Assembly: GCA_015490535.1 (NCBI GenBank)
Contig: WFXP01000168.1
Span: 1 to 51,536 of the forward strand
Direction of reading: 5' to 3'
DNA length: 51,536 nt
Source: Gammaproteobacteria bacterium
GTDB taxonomy: Bacteria; Pseudomonadota; Gammaproteobacteria; Thiohalospirales; Thiohalospiraceae
Part shown: positions 27,286 through 36,278 of the stretch, piece after piece
How positions within the stretch are numbered: the first letter of the stretch is position 1
How the letters are laid out: each line of letters begins with the position of its first letter
Program-made: the position numbers and the translations under genes
Notes under the pieces: generated by a model
Told to the model about the DNA's origin: nothing
Seen by the model: the letters and a program-made list of their open reading frames with translations, nothing else
The model's database searches: none

Positions 27286-28054
27286 TTCCTTCGGAGAACA
27301 CCACACCGGCCAGTTTCTCGGTGCCTATCTCCACCACCCCTTCCGCCACCTGCCTGCGTGTTGATTTGGCGTAACCGACACACAGGATGACCGTATCGCT
27401 CATACCGGCCAGAACCTTGGCATCGGGTGACTCCGTCACCGACGGGGCATCGATTAGAACGAAGCGTTCCGGATAGCGGGATCGCACCTCCTCGAGAAAG
27501 AGCTCCATATGTACCGAGGTGAAGTAGTCGGAGGCGGACTCCTGGCGCCGCCCGGCGGGAACCAGCCTGAGACGCGGAATACCGGTGGGGCAGATGAGCT
27601 GTTCGATGGAGATGTCCTCCGGGCTCTCCACGTAATCGGTGAGACCAAACTGGTAGTTCACATCCAGCACCCGATGCAGGGACGGTCTGGTGATATTGCA
27701 ATCCACCAGGAGCGCCGTCTTGGTATTGTCCAGTGCGATCGCCGCCGCCAGATTGGATACCACGAAGCTGCCGCCGCTTTTCGGTGCTACCGGCGAGACC
27801 ATCACCACGAACCCTTCACCGTTGTTCATATCGAACAGCTTGGTTCGCAATCCACGAAACCTGTCCAGTATCTCGCGATCCGTCATCCCGGGGTGGATGA
27901 TCTTGCGCGCGCAGAGCTGTTCCGGGGTCTTGAGGTGAGGCTCGCGCATCCGGCTGATCTCCCCCGCCGACGCCAGGCGCCGCTCCAGATGGCTATCCGT
28001 ATACGGAGCAAAAATCTCCTTGACTTGCACTTCATCATCCATGATCGGTTCCAT
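27281..28054 (-). CDS. Polysaccharide-associated BY-kinase-type ATPase (EpsG/CpsD-like)
   Basis: Bacterial tyrosine-kinase family protein that pairs with the Wzz-type protein encoded just upstream and controls chain length. The 257-residue product has a 75-residue N-terminal extension, then the nucleotide-binding region VSPVAPKSGGSFVVSNLAAA (about 102-121), Walker A' TALLVDCNI and the Walker B strand FVLIDAPS. The canonical GK[ST] of Walker A is not present (SGGSF instead), as I recall for exosortase-A-associated members. No C-terminal tyrosine cluster is seen. Its TAG stop is the outer end of repeat copy C. Gap to the Wzz gene is 48 bases. Confidence 0.86.
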   Translation of the reverse strand: MEPIMDDEVQVKEIFAPYTDSHLERRLASAGEISRMREPHLKTPEQLCARKIIHPGMTDREILDRFRGLRTKLFDMNNGEGFVVMVSPVAPKSGGSFVVSNLAAAIALDNTKTALLVDCNITRPSLHRVLDVNYQFGLTDYVESPEDISIEQLICPTGIPRLRLVPAGRRQESASDYFTSVHMELFLEEVRSRYPERFVLIDAPSVTESPDAKVLAGMSDTVILCVGYAKSTRRQVAEGVVEIGTEKLAGVVFSEGN

Positions 28055-28102
28055 TAGAAGGTAGACGGGGTGGCAGTATGGGGCACAATCCGGAATGCAG
28101 GC

Positions 28103-29650
28103 TCATATGGCGTGAACATATTTCAGGTAGCCCACGTAGCCGTAACCGGCAATTACCATCGCCACCACCAGCAACAGGGCAAGGTTTACCAACCGTGCCC
28201 TGATCCTCTCCCGCGGGGTGCGCAGGGTCCCGATAACCGCGAGCACCCGCAGCTTCAGATCCTGCTGCAACGCGGTGTACTGGCGGATCCTGGGATCAAG
28301 CTGGATAATGGCCGCAATCATCGCTGCCGGGATCGCCACCCCAAGCACCAATCCCCCGACCATGAAATGCAGCAGACGCAGCCCGCTCGGCTTCAGGGGC
28401 AGCACCGCGGGCTCCTGGATCTTGAACGTCAAGCCCTGTCCCTTTTCGTCGAGACTCATCGAAACCCGCGCATTTTCGCGGCGGCGCAACAGATCGGCGT
28501 ACAGGGTGCGGTTGACCTCGTAGTCACGCATCAGCTCGGCCAGCTCCGCCTCGGAATCGGAGATACGGACGCTGCGCTCCAGCGCCTCCGACAGAAACCC
28601 CTCGGTGATATTCATCCTGGTCTCCAGGGTGGCTATCTCGGTGCGGGTCTCGGAGAGCTGCCGCCGCAACTGCTGGAAAAGCGGGTTGTGCTGGATGGCC
28701 GCCATGATCCTGGAGCTGCCGTCACCGCTGCGCAAGGCGGCCACCAGCTCCTTGCGCCTGGCCGCCTCCTCCGCCAACAGCTCCTCCATCTCCCGAATCT
28801 GGTGATTGAGGCGAATGATATCGGGATGGCTCTCCTTGTAGTTCAGCAACAGGTTCTCACGCTGCTGCTGCAGCTCGGCGATCTGCTCCCGGTACTGCTG
28901 CTCCTTGGTCAGATGCTCGGAAAAGGCCGCCTCTCCGGATATCTGGCTGCGCAGCGCCTTCTCCCGCTCACGGGCCTCACTGAGCTCCAGACGGGTCTGC
29001 TCCAGCTGCTGACGCAGCTGGGCTATTCTGGCCTCCACGTCGGCCTGGGAGCCGGGGCGCGCATCGGCGTTACCCCCGCGGAAGGCCTTCAGACGGCTCT
29101 CCGCATCGAGCAGCTTTCTGTGATAAAGCTGGACCTGGTTGTCCACGAACTCGAATGCGGTACGGCTCTCCTCCCGCTTCTGGCGCAGGCTCTCCTCTAT
29201 GAACAGGGCGGCGAAGCGCTCTGTGGTTCGGAAGGCCCGCCGCGGATCCGCGTCCCGGTAGCTAATGCGCAACAGCCCCATCCCCACGCTCTCCACGCGC
29301 GTGCGCTGGGCGATCTTCTCCGCCTCGGTCTCGATCTCTATGGGGCTCATCCCCTCCAGCGGCCAGCCGGCGTACTCCATAACCTGCTCGAGGATACGCC
29401 GGTTGAGTATGATTTCGCGCGCATTACCCGCAAGTGAACGCACGCCGGTGGCCACCGCGGTGCCCTCCATCAGGGGAGCGATGATGTTCTGCTCGGTCGC
29501 CAGAATGGTGGTAGAGCTCTCGTACTTCTTGGGCCAGTACAGACCGGTCACCAGAAACAGCAGTGAGACGAAGGCGAAAATCAGCACCAACCTCCCCTTG
29601 TTGGCCTGAAACTCACTTCTGGCCAGATGGATCCACTGCTCCATGTTCAT
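28103..29650 (-). CDS. Wzz/GNVR chain-length determinant
   Basis: Inner-membrane polysaccharide co-polymerase that sets polymer length. The 515-residue product has a transmembrane segment at about 20-40, a Wzz domain, a long periplasmic coiled-coil region (about 150-385, rich in E, Q, R and L) and a second transmembrane segment near the C terminus (about 475-505). A Pro-rich IQEPAVLPLKPSG precedes another hydrophobic stretch. I chose ATG 29650 because GGAGG lies ten bases upstream; GTG 29659 is too close to it. It follows the Wza-like gene by 21 bases. Confidence 0.92.
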   Translation of the reverse strand: MNMEQWIHLARSEFQANKGRLVLIFAFVSLLFLVTGLYWPKKYESSTTILATEQNIIAPLMEGTAVATGVRSLAGNAREIILNRRILEQVMEYAGWPLEGMSPIEIETEAEKIAQRTRVESVGMGLLRISYRDADPRRAFRTTERFAALFIEESLRQKREESRTAFEFVDNQVQLYHRKLLDAESRLKAFRGGNADARPGSQADVEARIAQLRQQLEQTRLELSEAREREKALRSQISGEAAFSEHLTKEQQYREQIAELQQQRENLLLNYKESHPDIIRLNHQIREMEELLAEEAARRKELVAALRSGDGSSRIMAAIQHNPLFQQLRRQLSETRTEIATLETRMNITEGFLSEALERSVRISDSEAELAELMRDYEVNRTLYADLLRRRENARVSMSLDEKGQGLTFKIQEPAVLPLKPSGLRLLHFMVGGLVLGVAIPAAMIAAIIQLDPRIRQYTALQQDLKLRVLAVIGTLRTPRERIRARLVNLALLLVVAMVIAGYGYVGYLKYVHAI

Positions 29651-29671
29651 CCGCCGCACACCTCCCAGGCA

Positions 29672-30340
29672 TCAGAAGCGCCGCTCCGGAACGGCAATTA
29701 TGTCCCCCGGCATAAGCTCGAAATTGGTAGTCAGCTCCCCTTGATAGAGGATCTTCTTGAGATAGACGGGATAGGCCCGGGATTTGCCGTCCTGCTTGCG
29801 ATAAAGGGTGGTACGATTGGGCGCCGCGAACTCGGTGACTCCACCGGCGGCCAGCACCGCATCCAGCACCGTCATGCCGGGGCGGTGGGGAATGGATATG
29901 GGCTGGGTCACGGCTCCCGTTACCCGAACCCTGGTCAAGTAGGTGTGGCTCACCAGCTGCACCACGCTGACGGCGACCTGGGGATCCCGGATATACTCGC
30001 TGAGCCGCCCGCGAATCACCTCCGCCACCTGAGCGGGGGTCCTGCCACCGGCCCTGACATCGCCGATGATGGGCATGGTGATCATCCCGTCCGGCCGCAC
30101 CGGGCCGGTAACCGACAGCTCCGCATTGCGCCATACCGACACGGCGACCACATCGTCAATTCCGATACGGTATTCGGCAACCGGCTGTGCGGTTCTCTCC
30201 GGCACCGGATCCACTTGGGGAGGGGCGGCGCAACCCGGTACGAACAGCGTGAACAGGGCAACGATGCCCAACCCTGTCCCCCTGCTCCGCGGCCACGCCT
30301 GCAACCCGCAAATCGGGGATGGCAGAAATCGATAGAACAC
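29672..30340 (-). CDS. Wza-like polysaccharide export lipoprotein
   Basis: Outer-membrane auxiliary protein for export of the polymer. The 222-residue product has a signal peptide with lipobox VPGC (Cys near residue 38), the Poly_export domain (EYRIGIDDVVAVSVWRN through PDGMITMPIIGDV) and one SLBB domain (RVTGAVTQPISIPHRPGMTV). It is shorter than E. coli Wza (one SLBB domain rather than two), as in exosortase-A-associated versions. It is the first gene of the minus-strand half of the locus, with a good sigma-70 promoter about 100 bases upstream. Confidence 0.92.
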   Translation of the reverse strand: MFYRFLPSPICGLQAWPRSRGTGLGIVALFTLFVPGCAAPPQVDPVPERTAQPVAEYRIGIDDVVAVSVWRNAELSVTGPVRPDGMITMPIIGDVRAGGRTPAQVAEVIRGRLSEYIRDPQVAVSVVQLVSHTYLTRVRVTGAVTQPISIPHRPGMTVLDAVLAAGGVTEFAAPNRTTLYRKQDGKSRAYPVYLKKILYQGELTTNFELMPGDIIAVPERRF

Positions 30341-30441
30341 TTCGCCTTGTCCCTGGCTTACCTCTCTTCCACACCCGCCGAAGATGAATCCTCTCCAGGC
30401 GGGCGGCCCCCGCCACTCCCTGTTATCCGGCGGTTATCGGT

Positions 30442-30471
30442 ATTATACTACCCACGACAAGCTTGCGCCAA
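30442..30471 (-). promoter_or_regulatory. Sigma-70 promoter of the wza-wzz-kinase operon
   Basis: Minus strand has TTGGCG, an 18-base spacer and a perfect TATAAT. The same AT-rich patch read on the plus strand gives TATACT (30444-30449), so the divergent O-antigen-ligase-like gene may use an overlapping promoter. The two operons would then compete for polymerase. Confidence 0.58.
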
Positions 30472-30566
30472 CCTTGCCAGGAAGGCAAGCCGGCTGCATG
30501 GCGGTGTTTCGCCCTTTACCCACCCCGACGGGGGAGGATGTAGTTGCCGTTTCACGGTGGACAGGG

Positions 30567-31979
30567 ATGAACGACAGCAAGGACAGCTCATCACACACCA
30601 TCCAGGCCAGAACGGCATTCTTCCTGACCCTCCTCTACCTGGCGATGGTATTCATCCGCCCGCAGGAGTTCGTATCCACGCTCCAGGGAATCCCGCTGCT
30701 ACCCGCCTTGCTGGCTGTCACCCTGTTCGCATGGCTGCTCTCCGCACCCAAAACCATCGACCTCCAGCAGCTCTCCGCCCTTACCCTCCTGTTCGGTTTC
30801 GCCATACTCTCCGTCCCTCTGTCGGGATGGATGGGCGGCGTGGTGCCAGCGGCGGTGAAGCTGGTTCCCATATATGTGCTTTTCATGGTTATCGCCGGCA
30901 CCGCCGTCACCCCCGGACGCCAGCGCCTGGTGATGTGGGTATTCGTGGGTGGTGCCGCCATGATGGCAGCCCACGGAATTCAGCAGAAACTGACCGGTGT
31001 CGGCTGGACCGGCGAGGTTCCCGTGGCAGGGCGAATCCGCTACATCGGAATATTTAACGACCCCAACGATGTGGGCCTGGTGCTGGTCTGCTCCCTGCCG
31101 ATGGCGTTCTATCTGCTTTACTTCTATCGCGCCCTTGTCCCCAGGTTGCTTGTCGCCATCACCATCGGGGTCATACTGTACGGCGTAATCCTGACCAACT
31201 CCCGCGGCACAACCCTGGCGACAGCGGTGGTGGCCGGGCTCTACCTGTGGCGCAGCCACGGACTTCTCAGGACCGTCCTGTTCGGAATCTTCGTAATTCC
31301 CGTGATACTCATGATGTCCACCCGCATAGAAACCATCAGCGCCAGCGAAGAGTCTGCGCATGGCAGAATCGAGGCGTGGTACGAAGGGTTCCAGATGTTG
31401 AAATCCAGTCCGCTGTTCGGCGTGGGATTCGATCGCTTCACGGAGCACAACCCCAGCTCCATCACCGCGCACAACTCCTACGTGCTGGCTCTGGCCGAGC
31501 TGGGGATATTCGGCTATACGCTCTGGTTCTCCTTCCTGCTCTCCTGCGTGGCGATGATGCTGTATCTGCACCCCCCTCCTCCACGCCCGCCCCGGGACTG
31601 GGAGATCCTGGTGGAGCAGTACAGCGGGAAACCGGCCAAGGGCACTCTCCAGGCTTGGGAAGCCGAGCAGGGGATAGATCTGGATGGCTCGGCAACTCCC
31701 GTCCGAAAGATCTCGCGGGAGGATACCGCCATAGCGGATGTCATTCTCTTTTCGTTCGTGGGGTATGCCACCGCGGCCTTTTTCCTCAGCCGCACTTACG
31801 AGGTGGTGCTGTTCGTGCTGTGCGCCATGGCGGCCGGCCACTACTTGGGGGTACGCAGAAGAACCGCGGAGCTGCCTCCGTTGGGGTTTTTCAACCGGCT
31901 CGGCTGGTGGGTCCCGCTGTCGATGGCATCCATCGCCGCGCTCTACCTGACGATGAAGGTGCTTTTGGCACTCTCCTGA
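30567..31979 (+). CDS. O-antigen ligase/polymerase-like membrane protein (Wzy_C)
   Basis: Multi-spanning inner-membrane protein with about ten hydrophobic helices and the O-antigen ligase domain (Wzy_C), which polymerises or transfers the polysaccharide. The 470-residue product has the typical motif GVGFDRFTEHNPSSITAHNS (about 290-310) in the large periplasmic loop, with His residues expected for the family. ATG 30567 is chosen because earlier in-frame starts add 61 unrelated residues. It opens the plus-strand half of the locus. A cytoplasmic insert of about 50 polar residues (about 350-400) is unusual in length. Confidence 0.87.
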   Translation: MNDSKDSSSHTIQARTAFFLTLLYLAMVFIRPQEFVSTLQGIPLLPALLAVTLFAWLLSAPKTIDLQQLSALTLLFGFAILSVPLSGWMGGVVPAAVKLVPIYVLFMVIAGTAVTPGRQRLVMWVFVGGAAMMAAHGIQQKLTGVGWTGEVPVAGRIRYIGIFNDPNDVGLVLVCSLPMAFYLLYFYRALVPRLLVAITIGVILYGVILTNSRGTTLATAVVAGLYLWRSHGLLRTVLFGIFVIPVILMMSTRIETISASEESAHGRIEAWYEGFQMLKSSPLFGVGFDRFTEHNPSSITAHNSYVLALAELGIFGYTLWFSFLLSCVAMMLYLHPPPPRPPRDWEILVEQYSGKPAKGTLQAWEAEQGIDLDGSATPVRKISREDTAIADVILFSFVGYATAAFFLSRTYEVVLFVLCAMAAGHYLGVRRRTAELPPLGFFNRLGWWVPLSMASIAALYLTMKVLLALS

Positions 31980-32015
31980 CAGGAGCTTTCTCTCGGCAAG
32001 GACAGGGCTACCAAG

Positions 32016-33218
32016 ATGATGACTTTTCCGGGCTACGTGGCCATCCCTTTCATGGTGCTGCTGGCGATTGCCGTGACGGCATGCTATCTCCTCTGGCGCG
32101 AACTGCGTAACAAACAGATGCACCTGTGGCTGGGATCCTATATAAGACGGCCCTCCCCTCCCCGGCATGAAGGCACCACCCACATAATATTCTGTTTCGT
32201 GGATCACTATGAACCAGGGTGGGCAAACCCCTCTTACCAACAGGAGGTGGAGCGGGTGGCACGCTGGGTCCGTGACTACCCCACGCTCGCCAAGAGACAT
32301 TGCGATGCCGATGGATACCCTCCCAGGCACTCCTTCTTTTATCCGGAGGAGGAGTATCGCGCGGAGCATCTCGACGCCCTTGCCAGCCTGTGCAGCGGTG
32401 GGTATGGAGAGATCGAGATCCATCTGCACCACGATCGTGATACGGAGGAGGGGCTGCGCGACAAGTTGCGGCGGTTCACCAGGGTGCTGCACGAGAGACA
32501 CGGGGCGCTCAGCACCTTTCCCGGCGAAGGGCGCACGGCATGGGGATTCATTCATGGCAACTGGGCCCTGGACAACTCCCTGCCCGACGGCAGCCACTGC
32601 GGCATCAACAACGAGCTGGTGATACTGAAAGAGATGGGGTGCTATGCGGATTTCACACTCCCCTCGGCTCCCAGCGCCGCCCAGACCAGCAAGATAAACT
32701 CCATCTATTACGCCAAGGATGATCCATGTTCTCCCAAATCCCACGACGACGGACGCGATGTCCGGGTGGGCGGAGCTCCATGGGGCGACCTTATGATGGT
32801 CCAGGGACCCTTGATGCTGAACTGGACAAACCGCAAGTGGGGTCTCCTGCCCCGGATCGAAAACGGGGATATAAATGGCGGTAACCTGCCGACGCCGGAG
32901 CGGATCGAACTGTGGATCAAGGCCGGCATCCATGTTCGCGGCAAACCGGAGTGGCTGTTCGTGAAGACCCACACCCACGGAGCACAGGAGCGCCATATGG
33001 AGTGCCTGCTGGGCGCACCGGCGGACCGGATGTTCAGCTATCTGGAGCAGCGCTACAACGACGGCAAACGCTACCGGCTGCACTACGTGAGCGCCAGGGA
33101 GATGTACAACATCATCAAGGCGGCCGAAGCCGGCATGAGCGGCGACCCCTCCGCCTACCGGGACTTCATTCTCCCCCCACCCGCCAACTGCGCACCCAAG
33201 CGGACAGCAGGCGGATGA
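32016..33218 (+). CDS. Membrane-anchored polysaccharide deacetylase-like protein
   Basis: A 400-residue protein with one N-terminal transmembrane helix (about 5-28). The rest looks like a beta/alpha-barrel of the glycoside hydrolase/deacetylase group: IIFCFVDHYEPGW (about 58-70), EIEIHLHHDRD (about 133-143), a GFIHGNWALDNSL segment and KTHTHG (about 310-315). The paired Asp/His motifs recall NodB-type metal sites but in a divergent form, so the activity is inferred only. It is known to me as a conserved member of exosortase-type polysaccharide loci. It overlaps the flippase gene by four bases (ATGA). Confidence 0.68.
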   Translation: MMTFPGYVAIPFMVLLAIAVTACYLLWRELRNKQMHLWLGSYIRRPSPPRHEGTTHIIFCFVDHYEPGWANPSYQQEVERVARWVRDYPTLAKRHCDADGYPPRHSFFYPEEEYRAEHLDALASLCSGGYGEIEIHLHHDRDTEEGLRDKLRRFTRVLHERHGALSTFPGEGRTAWGFIHGNWALDNSLPDGSHCGINNELVILKEMGCYADFTLPSAPSAAQTSKINSIYYAKDDPCSPKSHDDGRDVRVGGAPWGDLMMVQGPLMLNWTNRKWGLLPRIENGDINGGNLPTPERIELWIKAGIHVRGKPEWLFVKTHTHGAQERHMECLLGAPADRMFSYLEQRYNDGKRYRLHYVSAREMYNIIKAAEAGMSGDPSAYRDFILPPPANCAPKRTAGG

Positions 33219-34660
33219 GCATCACCACGCGGGTTATCCACTCGCTGAAATGGATGACCTTTACCAAGCTTCTGGCCCAGCTGCTGCGCTGGACAGTCAC
33301 TTTCATAGTGATTCGCCTCCTGACGCCCGAGGATTACGGCATCTTCGCCATGGCAGAGGTGGTGATGTACTTCTTTGCGCTGATAAGCGGTGCCGGACTG
33401 GCATCGGCCCTGATCCAGGTACGGGAGTTCAGCAGGATCCAGTTACGTCAGGTGCTGGGTATGCTGATCACCATCAACCTCGCCCTCACCGTGACACTCC
33501 TCCTGCTGGCCCCCTCCATTGCCGATTTCTACCGGGAGGAGCGGGTGGTTCCGGTTCTCTACGCCCTGCTAATCGGCTTTTTGACGGTAACCGTAGAGAC
33601 CCTGCCAACCGCGATGCTGGAGCGTGACATGCGCTTCAAGGCGCTGTCGCTCATCGAGCTGGCAGCGGCGACCATATCCGCGCTTGTAACCCTGCTCCTG
33701 GCCCTTGCCGGCTTCGGCCTGTGGAGCCTGGTAATCGGCTCGGTGAGCGAACTGCTGCTCCGTGCGGGGCTCAAGTTTGCGGTGCATCCGGTCATGATTC
33801 TGCCCCATTTCGGATTCAGGAGGTCGATCCACCTGATCTCCTTTGGCGGAATCAAGACCCTGACATTCCTGGCCTGGTTCGCCCTGGTCAGCATCGATAC
33901 CGTTATCGGAGGGCGGCTGTGGAGCGCTGGAACCTTGGGAATATACACGGTAGCGCTGCAACTGTCATACATCCCCCTGAACAAGCTGGTTCCACTGGTC
34001 AAACAGGTCGCCTTTCCCGCCTACTCCAGGATCCACCGGGCCAATGATGACATGGTCCCGTATGTCATGAAAGCCAACGGGCTGATACTGGTTATGACCT
34101 TTCCGATCTTCTTCGGCTTCGCGGCCGTGGCCCCCACCCTGGTGCCGCTGCTTCTGGGGGAGAAGTGGCTCGGGGTGGTACTACCGGCCAGCATGATACC
34201 CCTTGTTCTCCCGCTCCGCGCCTCGCAGGAGCTGCTGGATCCGGCCTTCGAGGCATCCGGACGCCCGCTCGACGCATTGATAAACTGGATCATCGTCTTC
34301 ACCATAATGGCGCCCCTGCTCTATGCGGGAGCCCTCTACGGCGAGATCGCGGGAATGTGCTGGGCATGGCTCATCGGCATGCCACTGGGGTACGCCATAG
34401 CCTCCTGGAGGGCGATCAGGAACCTCCGCCTCCCCGCCCTCCCTTACATATCCTCGCTACTGCGCCCCATGCTGGCCGCAGCCCTCATGTATGGGGCCAT
34501 TCGTCTGCTGCACCACCTTATCGGGGGCGCAATCCCGCCGGCTCTCCAGCTGGCCCTCGAACTCCTGCTCGGGGGGGGCGTCTTTCTTGCCTCCGCCCTG
34601 CTGCTGTGCCGCGGGGAGCTTCTCCACCTGATGGAGTTCGCCAGGAGATCGAAGGGTTAG
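33215..34660 (+). CDS. Lipid-linked oligosaccharide flippase (Wzx/MATE-like)
   Basis: Polytopic inner-membrane protein of 481 residues with about 12-14 transmembrane helices and the polysaccharide biosynthesis (PST) family start WMTFTKLLAQLLRWTVTFIV, followed by LTPEDYGIFAMAEVV. It should flip the lipid-linked repeat unit to the periplasm. Its ATG overlaps the stop of the deacetylase-like gene. The last gene of this plus-strand run; a palindromic repeat follows 45 bases after the stop. Confidence 0.92.
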   Translation: MSITTRVIHSLKWMTFTKLLAQLLRWTVTFIVIRLLTPEDYGIFAMAEVVMYFFALISGAGLASALIQVREFSRIQLRQVLGMLITINLALTVTLLLLAPSIADFYREERVVPVLYALLIGFLTVTVETLPTAMLERDMRFKALSLIELAAATISALVTLLLALAGFGLWSLVIGSVSELLLRAGLKFAVHPVMILPHFGFRRSIHLISFGGIKTLTFLAWFALVSIDTVIGGRLWSAGTLGIYTVALQLSYIPLNKLVPLVKQVAFPAYSRIHRANDDMVPYVMKANGLILVMTFPIFFGFAAVAPTLVPLLLGEKWLGVVLPASMIPLVLPLRASQELLDPAFEASGRPLDALINWIIVFTIMAPLLYAGALYGEIAGMCWAWLIGMPLGYAIASWRAIRNLRLPALPYISSLLRPMLAAALMYGAIRLLHHLIGGAIPPALQLALELLLGGGVFLASALLLCRGELLHLMEFARRSKG

Positions 34661-34705
34661 GCCGCCCCGAATGTTTCACCCGCTGTAACTATTTCAGCAT
34701 GGGCC

Positions 34706-34828
34706 GGTAACTGTTCAGATCGCTCCTGAAATTCGTCAGTTCAAGGCGAAAAATGGGAGTTTACGAGTGTAAATGACCATTTTTTAACGCCGAAATGGCG
34801 GATTTCAGGGGCGAGCTGAATAGTTACC
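34706..34828. repeat. Second palindromic repeat family (about 123 bp)
   Basis: A near-perfect hairpin: GGTAACTGTTCAGATCGCTC and CTGAAATTCG on the left are mirrored by CGGATTTCAGGGGCGAGCTG and AATAGTTACC on the right. The centre (AAATGGGAGTTTACGAGTGT, AAATGACCATTTTTT) is also self-complementary. It is unrelated to the giant-palindrome family. I recall very similar elements in other sulfur-oxidising gammaproteobacteria, from memory only. It lies between the convergent flippase and GNAT genes and could act as a bidirectional terminator. Confidence 0.86.
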
Positions 34829-34851
34829 ACCCGCTTTGGCCGGTGGAGCGT

Positions 34852-35925
34852 TCACAGGTCAACTTCGTCTTCCATCAGATACCACTCCCCCGACCCGCCT
34901 CGCAGCATACGGTGCAGATCCAGGCCGGCTGCCTCGGGGGAGGGCAGCACCCCTGTCCATCCCTCGGCGTCGCGTGTCGTCAGGCTGGTACCGGCCAGAA
35001 AGCGGGCCATGCCGCCGGAGTGCACCAGACTGGCATCCATGACCGAAGCGCCGCCGTCACGCATCTCCCTCCAGAAACAGGCCAGCAAAGGCCTTAGCAG
35101 GGGCTCCTCCAGCACCTGGAGGTCGCTTATGGTAACCACCTTCCCGCGGCGGCGGAAAACCAGGTACCCCAGCAATTCGTTATCCTGGTCCAGGAGACAG
35201 AAATAGCTCCCCCTGCCGATCGGACACTGCCGGTACCGCCAGTACAGATATTCGGGGGTGCGGGAGCCTGCGAACAGCAGGCTGGAGGATACCCTGCTCC
35301 AGTATCTTTTCCAACGCTCATCCGGGACATCCAGCAGCGCGGTACGCGCCCCACCGCCACTGCCAAGGAGCAGCGCGGAGTTGTGCATCCGCAGCGCCAG
35401 ATCGATCCCGAATCCGGTGATCCGCGCCACGGGCCGGGGACATCCACGTCGCACCAGCTGGGGAGCAGACCTCAGCAACCGGGCGCCGCGCCAGGGCCTG
35501 CCCACCTCCCGGTATCCGATGCGCTGAAACACGCCCCGTGATGCGGCGTTGGGGGAGCACAGCAGCAGCCGGATGCCTTCCTCCCACACCTGGGCAGAGA
35601 TGATGCGCTGCATCCGCAAGGCGAGCCCAAAGGAGCGGTGCGCCCTGTCGATGGCGAAATCCGTGGCGATGCCGGCAAGCAAGGTGTCGCCGCGAACCAC
35701 CATCTCCCGCGGTACTATGGAGGCGCACCCAACGACAGCTCCCCTCCGGCCTTCCAGCGCCAGCCAGGTCAACACCTGCCCGTCCGGATTGTGCAGGTAG
35801 AGCCACTCGAAACGGCTCTCCAGGGCATCTGCCGGAATAGCGGGAAGGTTTTCCAGCCACAACCGCTGGATGGCAAACCGGTCCGGCGAGGAGCGGGGAT
35901 CCGCCCTGCGTACGGAATATGTCAT
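34852..35925 (-). CDS. GNAT-family acyltransferase (double domain)
   Basis: A 357-residue cytoplasmic protein. The N-terminal half (about 1-165) has a GNAT fold with the acetyl-CoA loop region ATDFAIDRAHRSFGLALRMQ and FQRIGYREVGRPW; a second, weaker GNAT-like half (about 190-345) includes YLYWRYRQCPIGRGSYFCLL and LGYLVFRRRGKVVTISDL. It probably acylates a sugar or carrier for the polysaccharide. I chose ATG 35925 because the 43 residues before it are low-complexity. It runs against its neighbours and is bracketed by two repeat families. Confidence 0.82.
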   Translation of the reverse strand: MTYSVRRADPRSSPDRFAIQRLWLENLPAIPADALESRFEWLYLHNPDGQVLTWLALEGRRGAVVGCASIVPREMVVRGDTLLAGIATDFAIDRAHRSFGLALRMQRIISAQVWEEGIRLLLCSPNAASRGVFQRIGYREVGRPWRGARLLRSAPQLVRRGCPRPVARITGFGIDLALRMHNSALLLGSGGGARTALLDVPDERWKRYWSRVSSSLLFAGSRTPEYLYWRYRQCPIGRGSYFCLLDQDNELLGYLVFRRRGKVVTISDLQVLEEPLLRPLLACFWREMRDGGASVMDASLVHSGGMARFLAGTSLTTRDAEGWTGVLPSPEAAGLDLHRMLRGGSGEWYLMEDEVDL

Positions 35926-36278
35926 CCTGCGCCCTTCACCGGGTACCCGCTCCGGACCGTTGCCGCCGCGCGCCGGGTGGGCGCCACCCGCCGGTTCTCC
36001 GCCTCCGATACCTGCTCCGCACGAAACCTCATGGTTTGCACCTCCCTGTGCCATCTTGCCCGCCCACTCCTTCGTCGGAACTTCATCCCTCTGAAAAATC
36101 TACGGGATATGGTATCACTCTTTCCCTCCACCGGGACCATCGAGACCGGCCTTCCCTGACCTTTCTCCCGTTTGTCCGGGGAACAGATCATTCTTGACAT
36201 GTAAAATGCCTCTCCCGGAGAATACTGGGGCCCGGGATCGGCCAGACAATGGATCGTGACATATCATGGGAGGGGCGG
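35926..36278. other. Gene-free region upstream of the GNAT gene
   Basis: No gene seen. It should hold the GNAT promoter (minus strand). Around 36185-36210, GATCATTCTTGACATGTAAA recalls the AATCATCCTTGACAGG arm of the giant palindrome, so a decayed half-element may precede copy E. Confidence 0.4.

Noticed and set aside
30505-30535. CCTTTACCCACCCCGACG as another repeat arm (compare 44510)
   Set aside because: Only about 12 bases match the arms of the giant palindrome, with no second arm or core; too weak to call.
30699-33083. A long minus-strand open frame opposite the O-antigen-ligase-like and deacetylase-like genes
   Set aside because: Opposite two recognisable families on the plus strand; no domain seen in it.
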